A DNA stretch of 64,000 nt from Halomonas colorata (GCF_014897985.1 NZ_JABUZA010000007.1:62001-126000), one strand, 5' to 3'. Shown: positions 8,371 through 17,784, counted from the stretch's first letter. Translations and numbers: made by a program. The notes: generated from the letters alone by a model not told the origin.

Positions 8371-9261
8371 ATGACTAAAACACGTGCTTCTGGCCGCACG
8401 GTCGGCGGGCTTAGAACGTTATCGCTTCAAGCCCCCGCTGTAACGTTGCTGCTGCTATGGATGATCATACCGTTAGGGATGACGATATGGTTCTCTTTCC
8501 AGTACTACAACCTGCTGATGCCCGGCATGAGCGGCTTCGCAGGCGTTGAAAACTACGAGTATCTGCTAACCGACCCCGCACTTTGGAAGGCAATGGGCAA
8601 TACCTTGCTGCTGGTAGGCTGGGTATTGGCGATTACCGTAGTGGGCGGCACGCTGTTGGCCGTCTTGTTCCAGCAGGACTTTGCCGGGCGCGGGATTGCC
8701 CGAGTGCTGGCAATTTCCCCCTTTTTTGTGATGCCCACCGTGAGCGCACTGGTGTGGAAAAACATGATGATGCACCCCTCTAACGGGGTGTTGGCATGGT
8801 TGGCAAACTCACTGGGTTTGCCTGCCGTTGATTGGTTTTCAGCGCTCCCGTTAACCTCCATCGCAATCATTGTGGCGTGGCAGTGGCTGCCCTTTGCGCT
8901 GTTGATTCTGCTCACCGCCATGCAGTCGCTGGATGAAGACCAGGTGGAAGCCGCACGAATGGACGGTGCCGGGCCTATCGCGATCTTCTTCTTTATTACG
9001 CTGCCCCATTTAAAGCGGGCAATCAGCGTGGTGATCATGATTGAAATGATCTTCCTGCTGACCATTTTTGCCGAAATTTTTGTGACCACTTCGGGCGGAC
9101 CTGGACTTGCGACCACGAATTTGGCCTATCTAATCTACATGCGGGCACTGCTTGATTTTGATGTGGGTGTCGCCTCAGCCGGTGGGGTGATCGCGATTAT
9201 CCTGGCCAACATTGTGGCGATTTTCCTGGTGCGAATGGTTGCCAAAAACCTGGAAGACTAG
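8371..9261 (+). CDS. smoF: Polyol ABC transporter permease 1
   Basis: A 296-residue inner-membrane permease (MalF-type) with about six membrane spans. It carries the ATPase-contact EAA loop: EAARMDGAGPIAIFFFITLP (about residues 193-212). The ATG at 8371 is preferred over the GTG at 8332, which would add 13 residues encoded next to the stem-loop. It is 78 bases downstream of the binding protein and 29 bases before the second permease. Confidence 0.88.
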   Translation: MTKTRASGRTVGGLRTLSLQAPAVTLLLLWMIIPLGMTIWFSFQYYNLLMPGMSGFAGVENYEYLLTDPALWKAMGNTLLLVGWVLAITVVGGTLLAVLFQQDFAGRGIARVLAISPFFVMPTVSALVWKNMMMHPSNGVLAWLANSLGLPAVDWFSALPLTSIAIIVAWQWLPFALLILLTAMQSLDEDQVEAARMDGAGPIAIFFFITLPHLKRAISVVIMIEMIFLLTIFAEIFVTTSGGPGLATTNLAYLIYMRALLDFDVGVASAGGVIAIILANIVAIFLVRMVAKNLED

Positions 9262-9290
9262 CGAGCGCCCTGGGCACTTGGAGAATACAA

Positions 9291-10172
9291 ATGACACTAC
9301 TACGTTCCAATACGCCAGCGCAGGCCATTTCCAGTACGAGTGCCAGCGCGGGCCGTGGGTCAGCCGGCATGAAAACGCTGTTGATCACCGTGCTGGGCTG
9401 GACGGTTGCTCTGGTGATTTTCTTTCCGATTCTATGGATGGTGCTGACCGGTTTTAAAACCGAAGCCGCCGCGATTGCCGACCCAAGCTTTATTTTTTCG
9501 CCCACGCTTGAAAGCTATGAAGCTGTTCAGGCGCGTTCAGGCTATGCGCGCTTTGCGCTCAACAGTGTCGCCGTCGCGTTTGGCTCGACTTTTCTGGCGC
9601 TATTGATTGCCATTCCTTCTGCCTACTCCATGGCGTTTTTACCCACCAGGCGCACCAAGGGCACGTTGCTATGGATGCTCTCCACCAAAATGCTGCCACC
9701 CGTGGGCGTGCTGGTGCCGATTTACCTGATTTTCCGTGATGTCGGATTACTCGATACGCGCACCGGGCTGATCATTATTTACACCTTAATGAACCTGCCT
9801 ATCGTGGTGTGGATGCTCTACACCTTTTTCAAGGATATGCCCAAGGACATCCTGGAAGCCGGGCGTATGGACGGAGCGTCGACCCTGCAGGAAGTGTTCT
9901 TTTTGCTCTTGCCGCTCACTCTGCCCGGCATCGCATCTACCGGGCTGCTGTCAGTGATCTTGAGTTGGAACGAAGCGTTTTGGAGCCTCAATCTCACGTC
10001 GTCCAAGGCCGCGCCGTTAACTGCGTACATCGCCTCATTTTCAAGTCCTGAAGGGCTTTTCTGGGCCAAGCTCTCGGCGGCTTCCACCATGGCCATTGCC
10101 CCCATTCTTATTCTTGGCTGGATGACCCAAAAACAAATGGTACGTGGCCTGACCTTTGGCGCCGTCAAGTAA
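9291..10172 (+). CDS. smoG: Polyol ABC transporter permease 2
   Basis: A 293-residue MalG-type permease. A polar N-terminus of about 25 residues is followed by six membrane segments, with the EAA loop EAGRMDGASTLQEVFFLLLP. GGAG precedes the ATG by 7 bases. It pairs with the preceding permease and the following ATPase in the same operon. Confidence 0.88.
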   Translation: MTLLRSNTPAQAISSTSASAGRGSAGMKTLLITVLGWTVALVIFFPILWMVLTGFKTEAAAIADPSFIFSPTLESYEAVQARSGYARFALNSVAVAFGSTFLALLIAIPSAYSMAFLPTRRTKGTLLWMLSTKMLPPVGVLVPIYLIFRDVGLLDTRTGLIIIYTLMNLPIVVWMLYTFFKDMPKDILEAGRMDGASTLQEVFFLLLPLTLPGIASTGLLSVILSWNEAFWSLNLTSSKAAPLTAYIASFSSPEGLFWAKLSAASTMAIAPILILGWMTQKQMVRGLTFGAVK

Positions 10173-10183
10173 AGGAGTTCTGC

Positions 10184-11332
10184 ATGGCAACCTTACAACT
10201 TAACAATATTACTAAGCGCTTTGGCGACACCTCGGTACTCAAGGGCATCGATCTTGACGTGAATGATCAGGAGTTTGTGGTCTTTGTCGGGCCTTCGGGG
10301 TGCGGTAAGTCGACGCTAATGCGTATTATCGCGGGGCTGGAAAGCGCCACCGACGGTGACATTGTGATCGATGGCCAGCGCATGAACGAGGTCGGCCCGG
10401 CCGACCGCGGCCTGGCCATGGTGTTTCAAAGCTACGCCCTGTATCCGCACATGACCGTGGAAGGCAACATGGGCTTTAGTATGCGCCTGGCCGGCGTGCC
10501 TAAAGAGGAGCGCCGCGCCAAGGTGCTGGAAGCGGCCAAAGTGCTCCAGCTTGAGCCGCTGCTGGATCGTAAGCCCAAAGCGCTTTCCGGTGGCCAGCGC
10601 CAGCGGGTTGCCATTGGCCGGGCGATAGTGCGCAATCCGAGTATTTTCCTGTTTGATGAGCCGCTCTCCAATCTGGATGCCGCGCTGCGCGTGCAGATGC
10701 GTATCGAGCTTGCCCGCCTGCACGACAAGCTCAATGCCACCATGATCTACGTCACCCACGACCAGATCGAAGCCATGACCATGGCCGACAAGATTGTCGT
10801 GCTGCATGATGGCGTGGTTGAGCAGGTGGGCTCACCCATGGCGCTCTATCATCACCCGGCTAACCGCTTTGTAGCGGGCTTTATCGGCTCGCCCAAGATG
10901 AATTTCTTTAATGTCGACTTGTTAAGCGTATCGCCTGAGGGTGTTCACGTTCGCTTGCCCGGTGGAGGAGAGTGCACGGTGCCCGCCGATGGTCAGACCC
11001 TTGAGCAGCACGCAACGCTAGAACTGGGTGTCCGGCCAGAACACCTGGTGCTGGATGAGGCGGGCGCGTTAAGCGGTCAAATTGAAGTGCTTGAGCGTCT
11101 GGGCGGGCAAACATCGCTGTATGTGCGTATGGGCGAACTGCTGGTAACCCTGATGGCCGATGGCGATGTGGGCTACCGGGCGCATGAAACCGTGCGCTTT
11201 AGCTTCGCCCCGGAGCGCGCGCATCTGTTTGATAGCGATGGCCGTGCGCTGACAAGCCTTACCCAGCATCCGTTGGCAGGGCTGACCCGTCAGGATAACC
11301 GTACCCCGGGTGCCGCCGAGGCCCCGGTATGA
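10184..11332 (+). CDS. smoK: Polyol ABC transporter ATPase (MalK-like)
   Basis: A 382-residue CUT1-type ATPase. The Walker A motif is GPSGCGKST (36-44), then the signature LSGGQRQRVAIGRA, Walker B IFLFDEPLSNLD and the switch His in YVTHDQIEAMT. A C-terminal TOBE-type regulatory domain begins near residue 240 (KMNFFNVDLLS). AGGAG precedes the ATG. Its last codons overlap the HAD phosphatase start by 4 bases (ATGA), indicating coupled translation. Confidence 0.92.
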   Translation: MATLQLNNITKRFGDTSVLKGIDLDVNDQEFVVFVGPSGCGKSTLMRIIAGLESATDGDIVIDGQRMNEVGPADRGLAMVFQSYALYPHMTVEGNMGFSMRLAGVPKEERRAKVLEAAKVLQLEPLLDRKPKALSGGQRQRVAIGRAIVRNPSIFLFDEPLSNLDAALRVQMRIELARLHDKLNATMIYVTHDQIEAMTMADKIVVLHDGVVEQVGSPMALYHHPANRFVAGFIGSPKMNFFNVDLLSVSPEGVHVRLPGGGECTVPADGQTLEQHATLELGVRPEHLVLDEAGALSGQIEVLERLGGQTSLYVRMGELLVTLMADGDVGYRAHETVRFSFAPERAHLFDSDGRALTSLTQHPLAGLTRQDNRTPGAAEAPV

Positions 11333-12006
11333 AGGTGGTTATTTTTGATTGCGATGGCGTACTGGTCGATAGCGAAGCGCTGGCGGAAGGTGTACTGGAA
11401 GAGTATCTCGGCCTGTGGCTGCCGGATGTAAACGTTGCCGAGCGGTTAAGCCAGGCGCTGGGGATGACCACGGGCGATATCCTTAAATATCTTGAGCAGC
11501 ACAGCGCGTATACGTTACCAGATAACGCCACCGAGCTGATGGATACGGCTATCGAGGAGCGCTTGGCGTGCGAGCTTAATCCCATGGCGGGCGCCTATGA
11601 CGCCGTGCTTGCGATTCCCTTGGCCAAGGCGGTGGTGTCCAACAGCCGTCGCAAGCGGGTAGTGGCGTCGCTTTCCAGCACCCAGCTGGCCGAGGCGTTT
11701 GGCAAGGGCACGTCCATTTTTACCGCCGACCAGGTCGCTAACCCAAAGCCTGATCCGGCGCTTTACCTGCTCGCCGCCGCTGAGCTGGGTTGCCTACCCA
11801 GTGATTGCCTGGTGATAGAAGACAGCGTGGCCGGTGTTACCGCTGCCCGCGCCGCCGGTATGTGCGTGATTGGCTTTGTCGGCGCAAGCCATGTGGATGC
11901 CGAACAGCCTGGGCGACTTCAACAAGCGGGCGCCTGGCGCATTTTGGAGCATATGCAGGGGCTTGGCGCGCTGGTGAATGAGTGGCAGGTACGTGCCGCC
12001 AGCTGA
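11329..12006 (+). CDS. HAD-superfamily phosphatase (beta-phosphoglucomutase-like)
   Basis: A 225-residue HAD subfamily IA protein: motif I FDCDGVLVDSEAL at residues 4-16, motif II Ser in VVSNSRRKR, and KPDPALYLLAAAELG followed by VIEDSVAGVTAARAAG as motifs III/IV. It is translationally coupled to the ATPase gene. It may remove phosphate from a dead-end polyol or sugar phosphate; the precise substrate is unknown. Confidence 0.85.
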   Translation: MKVVIFDCDGVLVDSEALAEGVLEEYLGLWLPDVNVAERLSQALGMTTGDILKYLEQHSAYTLPDNATELMDTAIEERLACELNPMAGAYDAVLAIPLAKAVVSNSRRKRVVASLSSTQLAEAFGKGTSIFTADQVANPKPDPALYLLAAAELGCLPSDCLVIEDSVAGVTAARAAGMCVIGFVGASHVDAEQPGRLQQAGAWRILEHMQGLGALVNEWQVRAAS

Positions 12007-12044
12007 TCCGTTGGCTATCAGCATTCGATAATAGCGGGGCGGCA

Positions 12045-12122
12045 ATGAAGCTAACCCATAAAGTGGCGATGATTACCGGCGGCGGCGCCTTTGTAGCCAG
12101 TTCCTTACCAGGAGAGCGATGA
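12045..12122 (+). pseudogene. 25-codon stub resembling the N-terminus of a short-chain (sorbitol) dehydrogenase
   Basis: An ATG-initiated frame encodes MKLTHKVAMITGGG and then eleven unrelated residues before a TGA that overlaps the mtlK start. KVAMITGGG matches the opening beta strand and glycine turn of short-chain dehydrogenases. In the Rhodobacter-type polyol operon a sorbitol dehydrogenase gene (smoS) sits beside the transporter and mtlK, so this looks like the remains of an internally deleted smoS. It could also be a short coupling ORF for mtlK. The resemblance covers only about 14 residues. Confidence 0.45.
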
Positions 12123-13609
12123 TGACCCAGCTTAATAATCACAATGTGGGCAAACTAGGCTCCCCCATTGGCACTCCCCTTTATGACCGGAGCACGGTAA
12201 CGCCGGGCATCGTGCATATTGGCGTGGGCGGTTTCCACCGTGCTCATCAGGCGATGTATCTTGATGCGTTGATGAATCAGGGGCTGGCGCTTGACTGGGG
12301 AGTCGTCGGGGTTGGCGTCATGCCGGGCGATAAACGCATGCAGCAGGCGCTCGCCGCGCAGGATCATCTGTATACCCTGGTCGTTAAGCACCCTGACGGC
12401 GAGTACGCGCCGCGGGTCATCGGCAGTATGGTGGACTACCTGTTTGCCCCGGAAGACTCGGAGGCGGTGATTGAGCAGATGGCCGACCCGGCGATTCGGA
12501 TCGTGTCGCTCACCGTGACCGAAGGGGGTTACAACTTTCACCCGGTGACCGGCGAGTTCAATCTTGAAAACCCCCAGGTGTGCGATGACCTTGCCCATCC
12601 TGAAAAGCCCTCGACCAGTTTTGGCTTAGTCGTTGAGGCGCTGGTACGCCGACGCGAGCGTGGCATCGCGCCGTTTACCGTGATGTCGTGTGACAACATT
12701 CAAGGCAATGGCGATGTGGCCAAGCGCATGTTCACAGCCTACGCCCGCGCCCGTGATAGCCAACTGGGCGAGTGGCTTGCTGCAGAAGTCGCGTTTCCCA
12801 ACGCCATGGTGGACCGCATCACGCCCGTTACCGCACAGGCGGATATCGACGAGCTGGCGCATCGCTTTGGTATTGAGGATGCCTGGCCCGTGGTGTGTGA
12901 GCCGTTTACCCAATGGGTGCTGGAAGACCACTTCCCGCTGGGCCGCCCGCCGGTTGAGCAGGCAGGCGTGCAGGTGGTTGAGGATGTCGAGCCTTATGAA
13001 TTGATGAAGCTGCGGCTTTTAAATGCCAGCCATCAGGCGCTCACCTATTTTGGTTATTTAGCGGGCTATCGCTATGCCCACGAGGTTTGCCAGGATCCGC
13101 TATTTGTGGACTTTTTGCTGGGCTATATGCGCGAAGAGGGTTCGCCCACGCTGGCCCCGGTACCGGGCGTGGATCTGGAGACTTACCGCTTAACCCTGAT
13201 TGAGCGTTTCGCCAATCCGGAAATCAAGGACACGTTGGCGCGGCTGTGTGCGGAAAGCTCAGACCGTATTCCCAAGTGGCTGGTGCCGGTGATTCATCAC
13301 CAGCTGGCCCACGGTGGTGAGGTCAAGCGCAGTGCTGCGGTAGTGGCCAGCTGGGCACGCTACGCTGAAGGTATCGACGAGCAGGGCGCACCTATCGAAA
13401 TAGTGGACCGCTTAAAAGACACGCTCACCGCGATTGCCGCCGAAAACCGTACCCGGCCGAGTGCATTTATCGACAACCGTGAACTGTTTGGCGACTTAGC
13501 CGACCACCCGCGCTTTCATGAGGCCTATGTGCAAACGCTTAACTCGCTGCATAAGCTCGGCGCACGGGTTACGCTGCAAGCACTTGTGGCCTCCAAAGGA
13601 ACGCTGTGA
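12122..13609 (+). CDS. mtlK: Mannitol 2-dehydrogenase (long-chain polyol dehydrogenase)
   Basis: A 495-residue NAD-dependent polyol dehydrogenase that converts D-mannitol to D-fructose; family members also turn D-arabitol into D-xylulose. The Rossmann region opens with GIVHIGVGGFHRAHQ. The catalytic Lys-x4-Asn-x2-His pattern is Lys296, Asn301, His304 in MKLRLLNASHQALTYFG. Two ATGs are adjacent; the second (12122) is 7 bases from GGAG and is preferred. It overlaps the xylulokinase start (TGATG). It is called mtlD in Pseudomonas. Confidence 0.92.
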   Translation: MTQLNNHNVGKLGSPIGTPLYDRSTVTPGIVHIGVGGFHRAHQAMYLDALMNQGLALDWGVVGVGVMPGDKRMQQALAAQDHLYTLVVKHPDGEYAPRVIGSMVDYLFAPEDSEAVIEQMADPAIRIVSLTVTEGGYNFHPVTGEFNLENPQVCDDLAHPEKPSTSFGLVVEALVRRRERGIAPFTVMSCDNIQGNGDVAKRMFTAYARARDSQLGEWLAAEVAFPNAMVDRITPVTAQADIDELAHRFGIEDAWPVVCEPFTQWVLEDHFPLGRPPVEQAGVQVVEDVEPYELMKLRLLNASHQALTYFGYLAGYRYAHEVCQDPLFVDFLLGYMREEGSPTLAPVPGVDLETYRLTLIERFANPEIKDTLARLCAESSDRIPKWLVPVIHHQLAHGGEVKRSAAVVASWARYAEGIDEQGAPIEIVDRLKDTLTAIAAENRTRPSAFIDNRELFGDLADHPRFHEAYVQTLNSLHKLGARVTLQALVASKGTL

Positions 13610-15096
13610 TGTATATCGGAGTGGATTGCGGTACGCAAAGTACCAAGGTCGTGGTGGTTGATGTCGAACGGGGCGCAATTCTTGGCGAGGCAAGCCGGCC
13701 ACACCGGCTGGATGAGGGCGAAAACGGGCGGCGCGAACAGGCGCCGTCTGAATGGCTTGCTGCTTTAAAAGGGGCTTTTTTTAGCGCCCTGGAGCGCGCA
13801 GGGATAAGCGCCGAGCAGGTGCGGGGGATCGGCATTTCAGGTCAGCAGCACGGCATGGTGGCACTCGATGCTGACGGCGCGCCGGTTTATCCCGCCAAGC
13901 TTTGGTGTGATACCGAAACCAGTGCGCAGAATAGCGACCTTGTCACCCGCTTAGGCGGCGAGGCTGGCTGCCTGGAAAAGCTCGGCCTTGTACTGCAAAC
14001 CGGCTATACCGCCTCCAAAATTGCCTGGCTGCGAGAACATCAGCCGGATGCCTATCGGCGCATCGATAGTCTGTTGTTGCCCCACGATTACCTGAATTTT
14101 TGGCTAACCGGCGAGCGCGTGACCGAAGCGGGCGACGCGTCGGGCACCGGCTATTTTGATACCCGAACGCGGCGCTGGCAGTTAGATGTATTCGCAGAGA
14201 TAGCCCCCGAACTTGATCCGCAGCGCGTACTGCCGCGGCTGTTGGAAGCCTATGAGCCTGCCGGGGTTGTGCGCTCGCTTGCCGCCCGCGAGCTAGGGCT
14301 TGGCGATGACGTGGTAGTGTCCTCAGGAGGTGGCGATAATATGCTGGGCGCCATAGGCACCGGCAATATCACCCCAGGGCTAATAACGCTAAGCCTGGGG
14401 ACGTCCGGTACTGTATGCGCCTACTCGCCTGAGCCGGTTATCTGCGATAACGCCATGGTGGCGAATTTTTGCTCGAGCACCGGTGGCTGGCTGCCGCTTA
14501 TTTGCACCATGAACGTTACCTCGGCGACTACCCGGATACGCGAACTGTTTGGTTTGGATCTGGCCGCGTTTAGCGAGCAGGTAGCCAACGCCCCGGTGGG
14601 CGCTGAAGGGGTTACCGTGCTGCCATTTTTCAACGGCGAACGCGTGCCAATGCTGCCGGAAGCCTCGGCGGATTTTCTGGGCTTGACCAGTTTAAATACC
14701 ACCCAGGCAAACCTTTGCCGCGCGGTGGTGGAAGGGGCAACGTTTGGGCTGCGCTATGGGCTTGAACTGCTGGGTGATTTAACGGCGGGCGCGAGCCAGA
14801 TTCGTCTGATCGGCGGTGGTGCCAATAGTCCAATATGGCGGCAAATGGTGGCCGATATTACTGGCACCGAAGTGATTTGCCCTGAGATTACCGACGCCGC
14901 TGCATTAGGCGCGGCGATTCAGGCCGCCTGGTGTGATCAGCGTTCTCAGGGCGTTACCCTGGAATCGTTGTGTCAGCGTATGGTTCACCTTGATGCCCAA
15001 TCGCTTGCCGAGCCCAACCTGGCCCGCGTTGAAGCCTATCAGGATGTTTATACACGCTACACCCAGGCGCTGAAGCAGCGCCACCAGGGCGTATAG
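13609..15096 (+). CDS. xylB: Xylulokinase (FGGY family)
   Basis: A 495-residue FGGY carbohydrate kinase phosphorylating D-xylulose. The N-terminal phosphate loop is MYIGVDCGTQSTK; the middle contains GISGQQHGMVALD and LPHDYLNFWLTGE, typical of XylB, and the C-terminal half has RLIGGGANSPIWRQMVADI. AAAGGA stands 8 bases before the ATG at 13609, whose first base is the last base of the mtlK stop codon. It supports arabitol-derived xylulose use; no fructokinase lies in this operon. Confidence 0.9.
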   Translation: MYIGVDCGTQSTKVVVVDVERGAILGEASRPHRLDEGENGRREQAPSEWLAALKGAFFSALERAGISAEQVRGIGISGQQHGMVALDADGAPVYPAKLWCDTETSAQNSDLVTRLGGEAGCLEKLGLVLQTGYTASKIAWLREHQPDAYRRIDSLLLPHDYLNFWLTGERVTEAGDASGTGYFDTRTRRWQLDVFAEIAPELDPQRVLPRLLEAYEPAGVVRSLAARELGLGDDVVVSSGGGDNMLGAIGTGNITPGLITLSLGTSGTVCAYSPEPVICDNAMVANFCSSTGGWLPLICTMNVTSATTRIRELFGLDLAAFSEQVANAPVGAEGVTVLPFFNGERVPMLPEASADFLGLTSLNTTQANLCRAVVEGATFGLRYGLELLGDLTAGASQIRLIGGGANSPIWRQMVADITGTEVICPEITDAAALGAAIQAAWCDQRSQGVTLESLCQRMVHLDAQSLAEPNLARVEAYQDVYTRYTQALKQRHQGV

Positions 15097-15112
15097 CTTT
15101 CATTCTTTAAGA

Positions 15113-15160
15113 CGCTCAGTCTTTCAGGTACTCAGTCTTTCAGGCGCTCAGGCATTCAGA
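15113..15160 (+). repeat. Short imperfect tandem repeat (CTCAGTCTTTCAGG)
   Basis: Three imperfect units built on CTCAGTCTTTCAGG lie just after xylB, the last degraded to CTCAGGCATTCAG. No function is evident; slippage of a short stretch is a simple explanation. Confidence 0.5.
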
Positions 15161-15223
15161 GCATCGACGCACGCAGGGAGTAACAGGCACACTGGGAAGC
15201 CCAGCTACCCAGCGGAGATGTTC

Positions 15224-16069
15224 ATGAATGCCACCCTGCGTGAACTACTTGAAGCCCAGGCAATACGACCTACCGGCCAGCTAAGGCCTCTCAGCGGCGG
15301 GGATAGCGCTGCGGTGTATGCGCTTGAAACTTCCCAGGGTCAAGTGATTGTCAAGCATGACAAGGCCGAGCGGCTGCGCGGTGAGGCTGAAGGGTTACGC
15401 GCTCTTAAAGGGGCGTGTAAAACGCTTATCGTGCCCGAGGTGTTAGGGCTGTATGAAGAGTGGCTGCTACTTGAATCACTGCCTACTCAACCCAGTGAAC
15501 CCGCCAGCGATAGCGTGTTGGGGGAAGGTCTGCGTGAGCTGCATAGCGCTATCGGTGAAGCCCATGGTTGGCATCAGGATAATGCTTGCGGGCGAACGCC
15601 ACAGCCCAATGCGCCGCTTAAGGATGGGCGTGCTTTTCAACGAGAACGGCGTCTGTTACCGCTTAGTGATGCCTGCTTTCAGCAAGGTTTGATTGAGCAG
15701 GCACTACGCACACGTATCGAGCATATCGCCTTCCAGCTTGAAGATTGGCTGCCAGACACACCTGCAAGCCTTCTGCATGGAGACTTATGGTCTGGCAATG
15801 TGCTAGTCACAACACGTGGCCCCGCCGTGATCGACCCTGCTGTTTACCGCCATTATCCAGAGGTCGACTTAGCTATGCTGACGCTGTTTGGTTCACCGGG
15901 AAGGGCGTTTTTTGATGCCTATTGGGAAGGGGACGCCCCGGCTGATTGGCCAAGGCGAGAAGCGCTTTTTCAGCTGTATCCATTGATTAATCATTTACTA
16001 CTCTTTGGTGCTAGCTACCGCAGCGGAGTAGAGCGCTGCGTGGCAGTACTGGAGTCTTATTCAAGGTAA
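15224..16069 (+). CDS. Fructosamine kinase-family phosphotransferase
   Basis: A 281-residue kinase-like protein of the fructosamine-3-kinase family, which phosphorylates sugar adducts on protein amines so that they fall off. The catalytic segment is LLHGDLWSGNVLV and the metal-binding Asp lies in AVIDPAVYRHYPEVDLAM. The ATG at 15224 is preferred because GGAG lies 6 bases beyond the more upstream ATG's reach. It follows xylB by 127 bases in the same direction and may be transcribed with the polyol genes. Glycation repair would fit a cell that produces intracellular fructose, but that is inference. Confidence 0.85.
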   Translation: MNATLRELLEAQAIRPTGQLRPLSGGDSAAVYALETSQGQVIVKHDKAERLRGEAEGLRALKGACKTLIVPEVLGLYEEWLLLESLPTQPSEPASDSVLGEGLRELHSAIGEAHGWHQDNACGRTPQPNAPLKDGRAFQRERRLLPLSDACFQQGLIEQALRTRIEHIAFQLEDWLPDTPASLLHGDLWSGNVLVTTRGPAVIDPAVYRHYPEVDLAMLTLFGSPGRAFFDAYWEGDAPADWPRREALFQLYPLINHLLLFGASYRSGVERCVAVLESYSR

Positions 16070-16225
16070 GCCAGCGGCTTAGCACCAACGCGCAGAATGA
16101 TTGCAGAAAATCTTAAGCCTCAATAGCGCTAAAAAAGTGCCTTCATACGATGCTTTGGTCTAGGGTAAAGGGGCACGCCTTGACAATGCTGTGTACATAC
16201 AATTAGGCAGACTTCAAGTCTAGCA

Positions 16226-16249
16226 TACATACATGAATGTAACTATAAT
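16226..16249 (+). promoter_or_regulatory. AcrR-like operator and -10 box of the RND efflux operon
   Basis: The inverted repeat TACAT-N6-ATGTA (16226-16241) abuts a consensus TATAAT (16244-16249). The E. coli AcrR operator is built from the same TACATACAT and GAATGTA half-sites, seen here as TACATACATGAATGTA. No good -35 hexamer lies 17 bases upstream; a TTGACA is present further up at 16180-16185. A repressor bound here would block the promoter. Confidence 0.55.
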
Positions 16250-16311
16250 GCCATTCTTTATAAATGGCTTACTTGCAGCACCACCCTTCGTTGACACCTA
16301 GAGGCACTTCC

Positions 16312-17784
16312 ATGCGACTGGCACACTGGGCAGTCAATGCCCCTTTACGACCCTTATTATTGGCTGTTCTTACCGCGTCTGTTGTGCTGCCCGCACAGGC
16401 GGCTGACCTTGTCACCATTACCCGCGATGCATTGAGCAATAATGCTGCATTGAACTCGGCGCGCGCCCAGTATTCTGGTGTGGAAGCCGCGCGGGATGTC
16501 GCGCGTGGCGGGTTGCTGCCCCAGGTAAATGCATCAGGCAACGTGGTACATCACGAACAGTTTGAAAGCCAGTCGTCCGCCAGAGCTCCAGGAGCCGGAA
16601 CCGACGCGGGAACCGGTGCAGGCGTGGGTGTCGGTGGTGGTGAAGACCGCTACAACAGCCTGTCGCTTACCTTGGAAGCCACCCAGATACTGTTTAACGA
16701 AGTCACGCGCCAGCAGGTAACCCAAGCCGAGCGCCAGATTGACCAGCAGGTGTATTTGCTGGCCGCGACTGAGCAGCAGTTACTGATTGATGTGGCGAGC
16801 GCTTATTTCGATATTCTGCGGGCCAACGAGGTGCTAGAAGCCAGGCAGGCTCAAGAGCGTGCTATCGGGCGCCAGTTAGAGCAGGCCAGCGAACAGTTTG
16901 AAGTGGGCTTGATTGCGATTACCGAAGTGGAAGAAGCGCGGGCAAGCTTTGACCAGTCGCGTGCCGATCGTATTGCGGCAGAAAGCAATCTTCAGGTGGC
17001 TTTTGAAGTACTTGAGCAGTTAACCGGCCAGCGTTATGCCGATATCGACTCGCTGGGCGATATGCCGGTTGGCGTACCCACCAACGACCGCGATTACTGG
17101 GTCGAGCAAGCCATCCAGCGTAACCCGCAAGTGCTTGCTCAGCAGGCGGGAATCGAAATTTCCCGTGTGGGTGTTGATATCGCTCGTGCTGGCCGTCTGC
17201 CGACCTTCCAGGCATTTGCTAACTACCAGCATGCCGACAGTGACCTTGATGCTGTCAGCGGCTATGACGCCTCAAGCCAGATTGGCGTATCTGCCAACCT
17301 GCCTATCTACACCGGCGGTAGTACCAGTGCGAGCATTCGCCAGGGGACTTACCAGCTAGAAAGCACGCAGTACGAGTTTGAGTCACAGCGCCGCACCACC
17401 ATCCAGCAGGTACGTTCGCTCTATACCCAGGTAAGTAACAACGTCGAAACAGTTGAAGCGCGTCAACAGGCCATTGTATCTACACAAAGTGCACTGGAAG
17501 CCACGCGGGCAGGCTATGAAGTCGGTACGCGTAATATTGTTGACGTATTAAATGCCGAGCAGAACTACTACAACGCTATCGCCAACTATGCGGAAGCCCG
17601 TTACGACTATGTGGTGAATCTTCTTTCACTGCGCCAGCAGTCAGGCCTGCTTGACGTACCGGCAATCGAAGAAGTTAACGCCTGGCTAACCGGTGAACAG
17701 GTAAGCTTTACCCTGCCCGATGGCGGTGAAGACGATTATCAGCGTGCCATGGATATTGGGGCTCCGCCCACTCCCGGTATGTAA
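16312..17784 (+). CDS. TolC-family outer membrane efflux protein
   Basis: A 490-residue outer-membrane channel of the TolC type. A signal peptide (MRLAHWAVNAPLRPL, hydrophobic core, AQAA) is followed by two OEP repeats, including QYSGVEAARDVARGGLLPQV and the later TRNIVDVLNAEQNYYNA. Between residues about 92 and 112 there is a Gly/Ala/Thr-rich insertion (GAGTDAGTGAGVGVGGG) in what should be a loop. The ATG at 16312 is chosen because it begins the signal peptide; the frame extends upstream to 16264. It is the first gene of the tripartite pump operon. Confidence 0.88.
   Translation: MRLAHWAVNAPLRPLLLAVLTASVVLPAQAADLVTITRDALSNNAALNSARAQYSGVEAARDVARGGLLPQVNASGNVVHHEQFESQSSARAPGAGTDAGTGAGVGVGGGEDRYNSLSLTLEATQILFNEVTRQQVTQAERQIDQQVYLLAATEQQLLIDVASAYFDILRANEVLEARQAQERAIGRQLEQASEQFEVGLIAITEVEEARASFDQSRADRIAAESNLQVAFEVLEQLTGQRYADIDSLGDMPVGVPTNDRDYWVEQAIQRNPQVLAQQAGIEISRVGVDIARAGRLPTFQAFANYQHADSDLDAVSGYDASSQIGVSANLPIYTGGSTSASIRQGTYQLESTQYEFESQRRTTIQQVRSLYTQVSNNVETVEARQQAIVSTQSALEATRAGYEVGTRNIVDVLNAEQNYYNAIANYAEARYDYVVNLLSLRQQSGLLDVPAIEEVNAWLTGEQVSFTLPDGGEDDYQRAMDIGAPPTPGM

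Noticed and set aside
15113-15160. Tandem repeats after xylB as an array of regulatory sites
   Set aside because: Only about two and a half imperfect units; simple slippage explains them.
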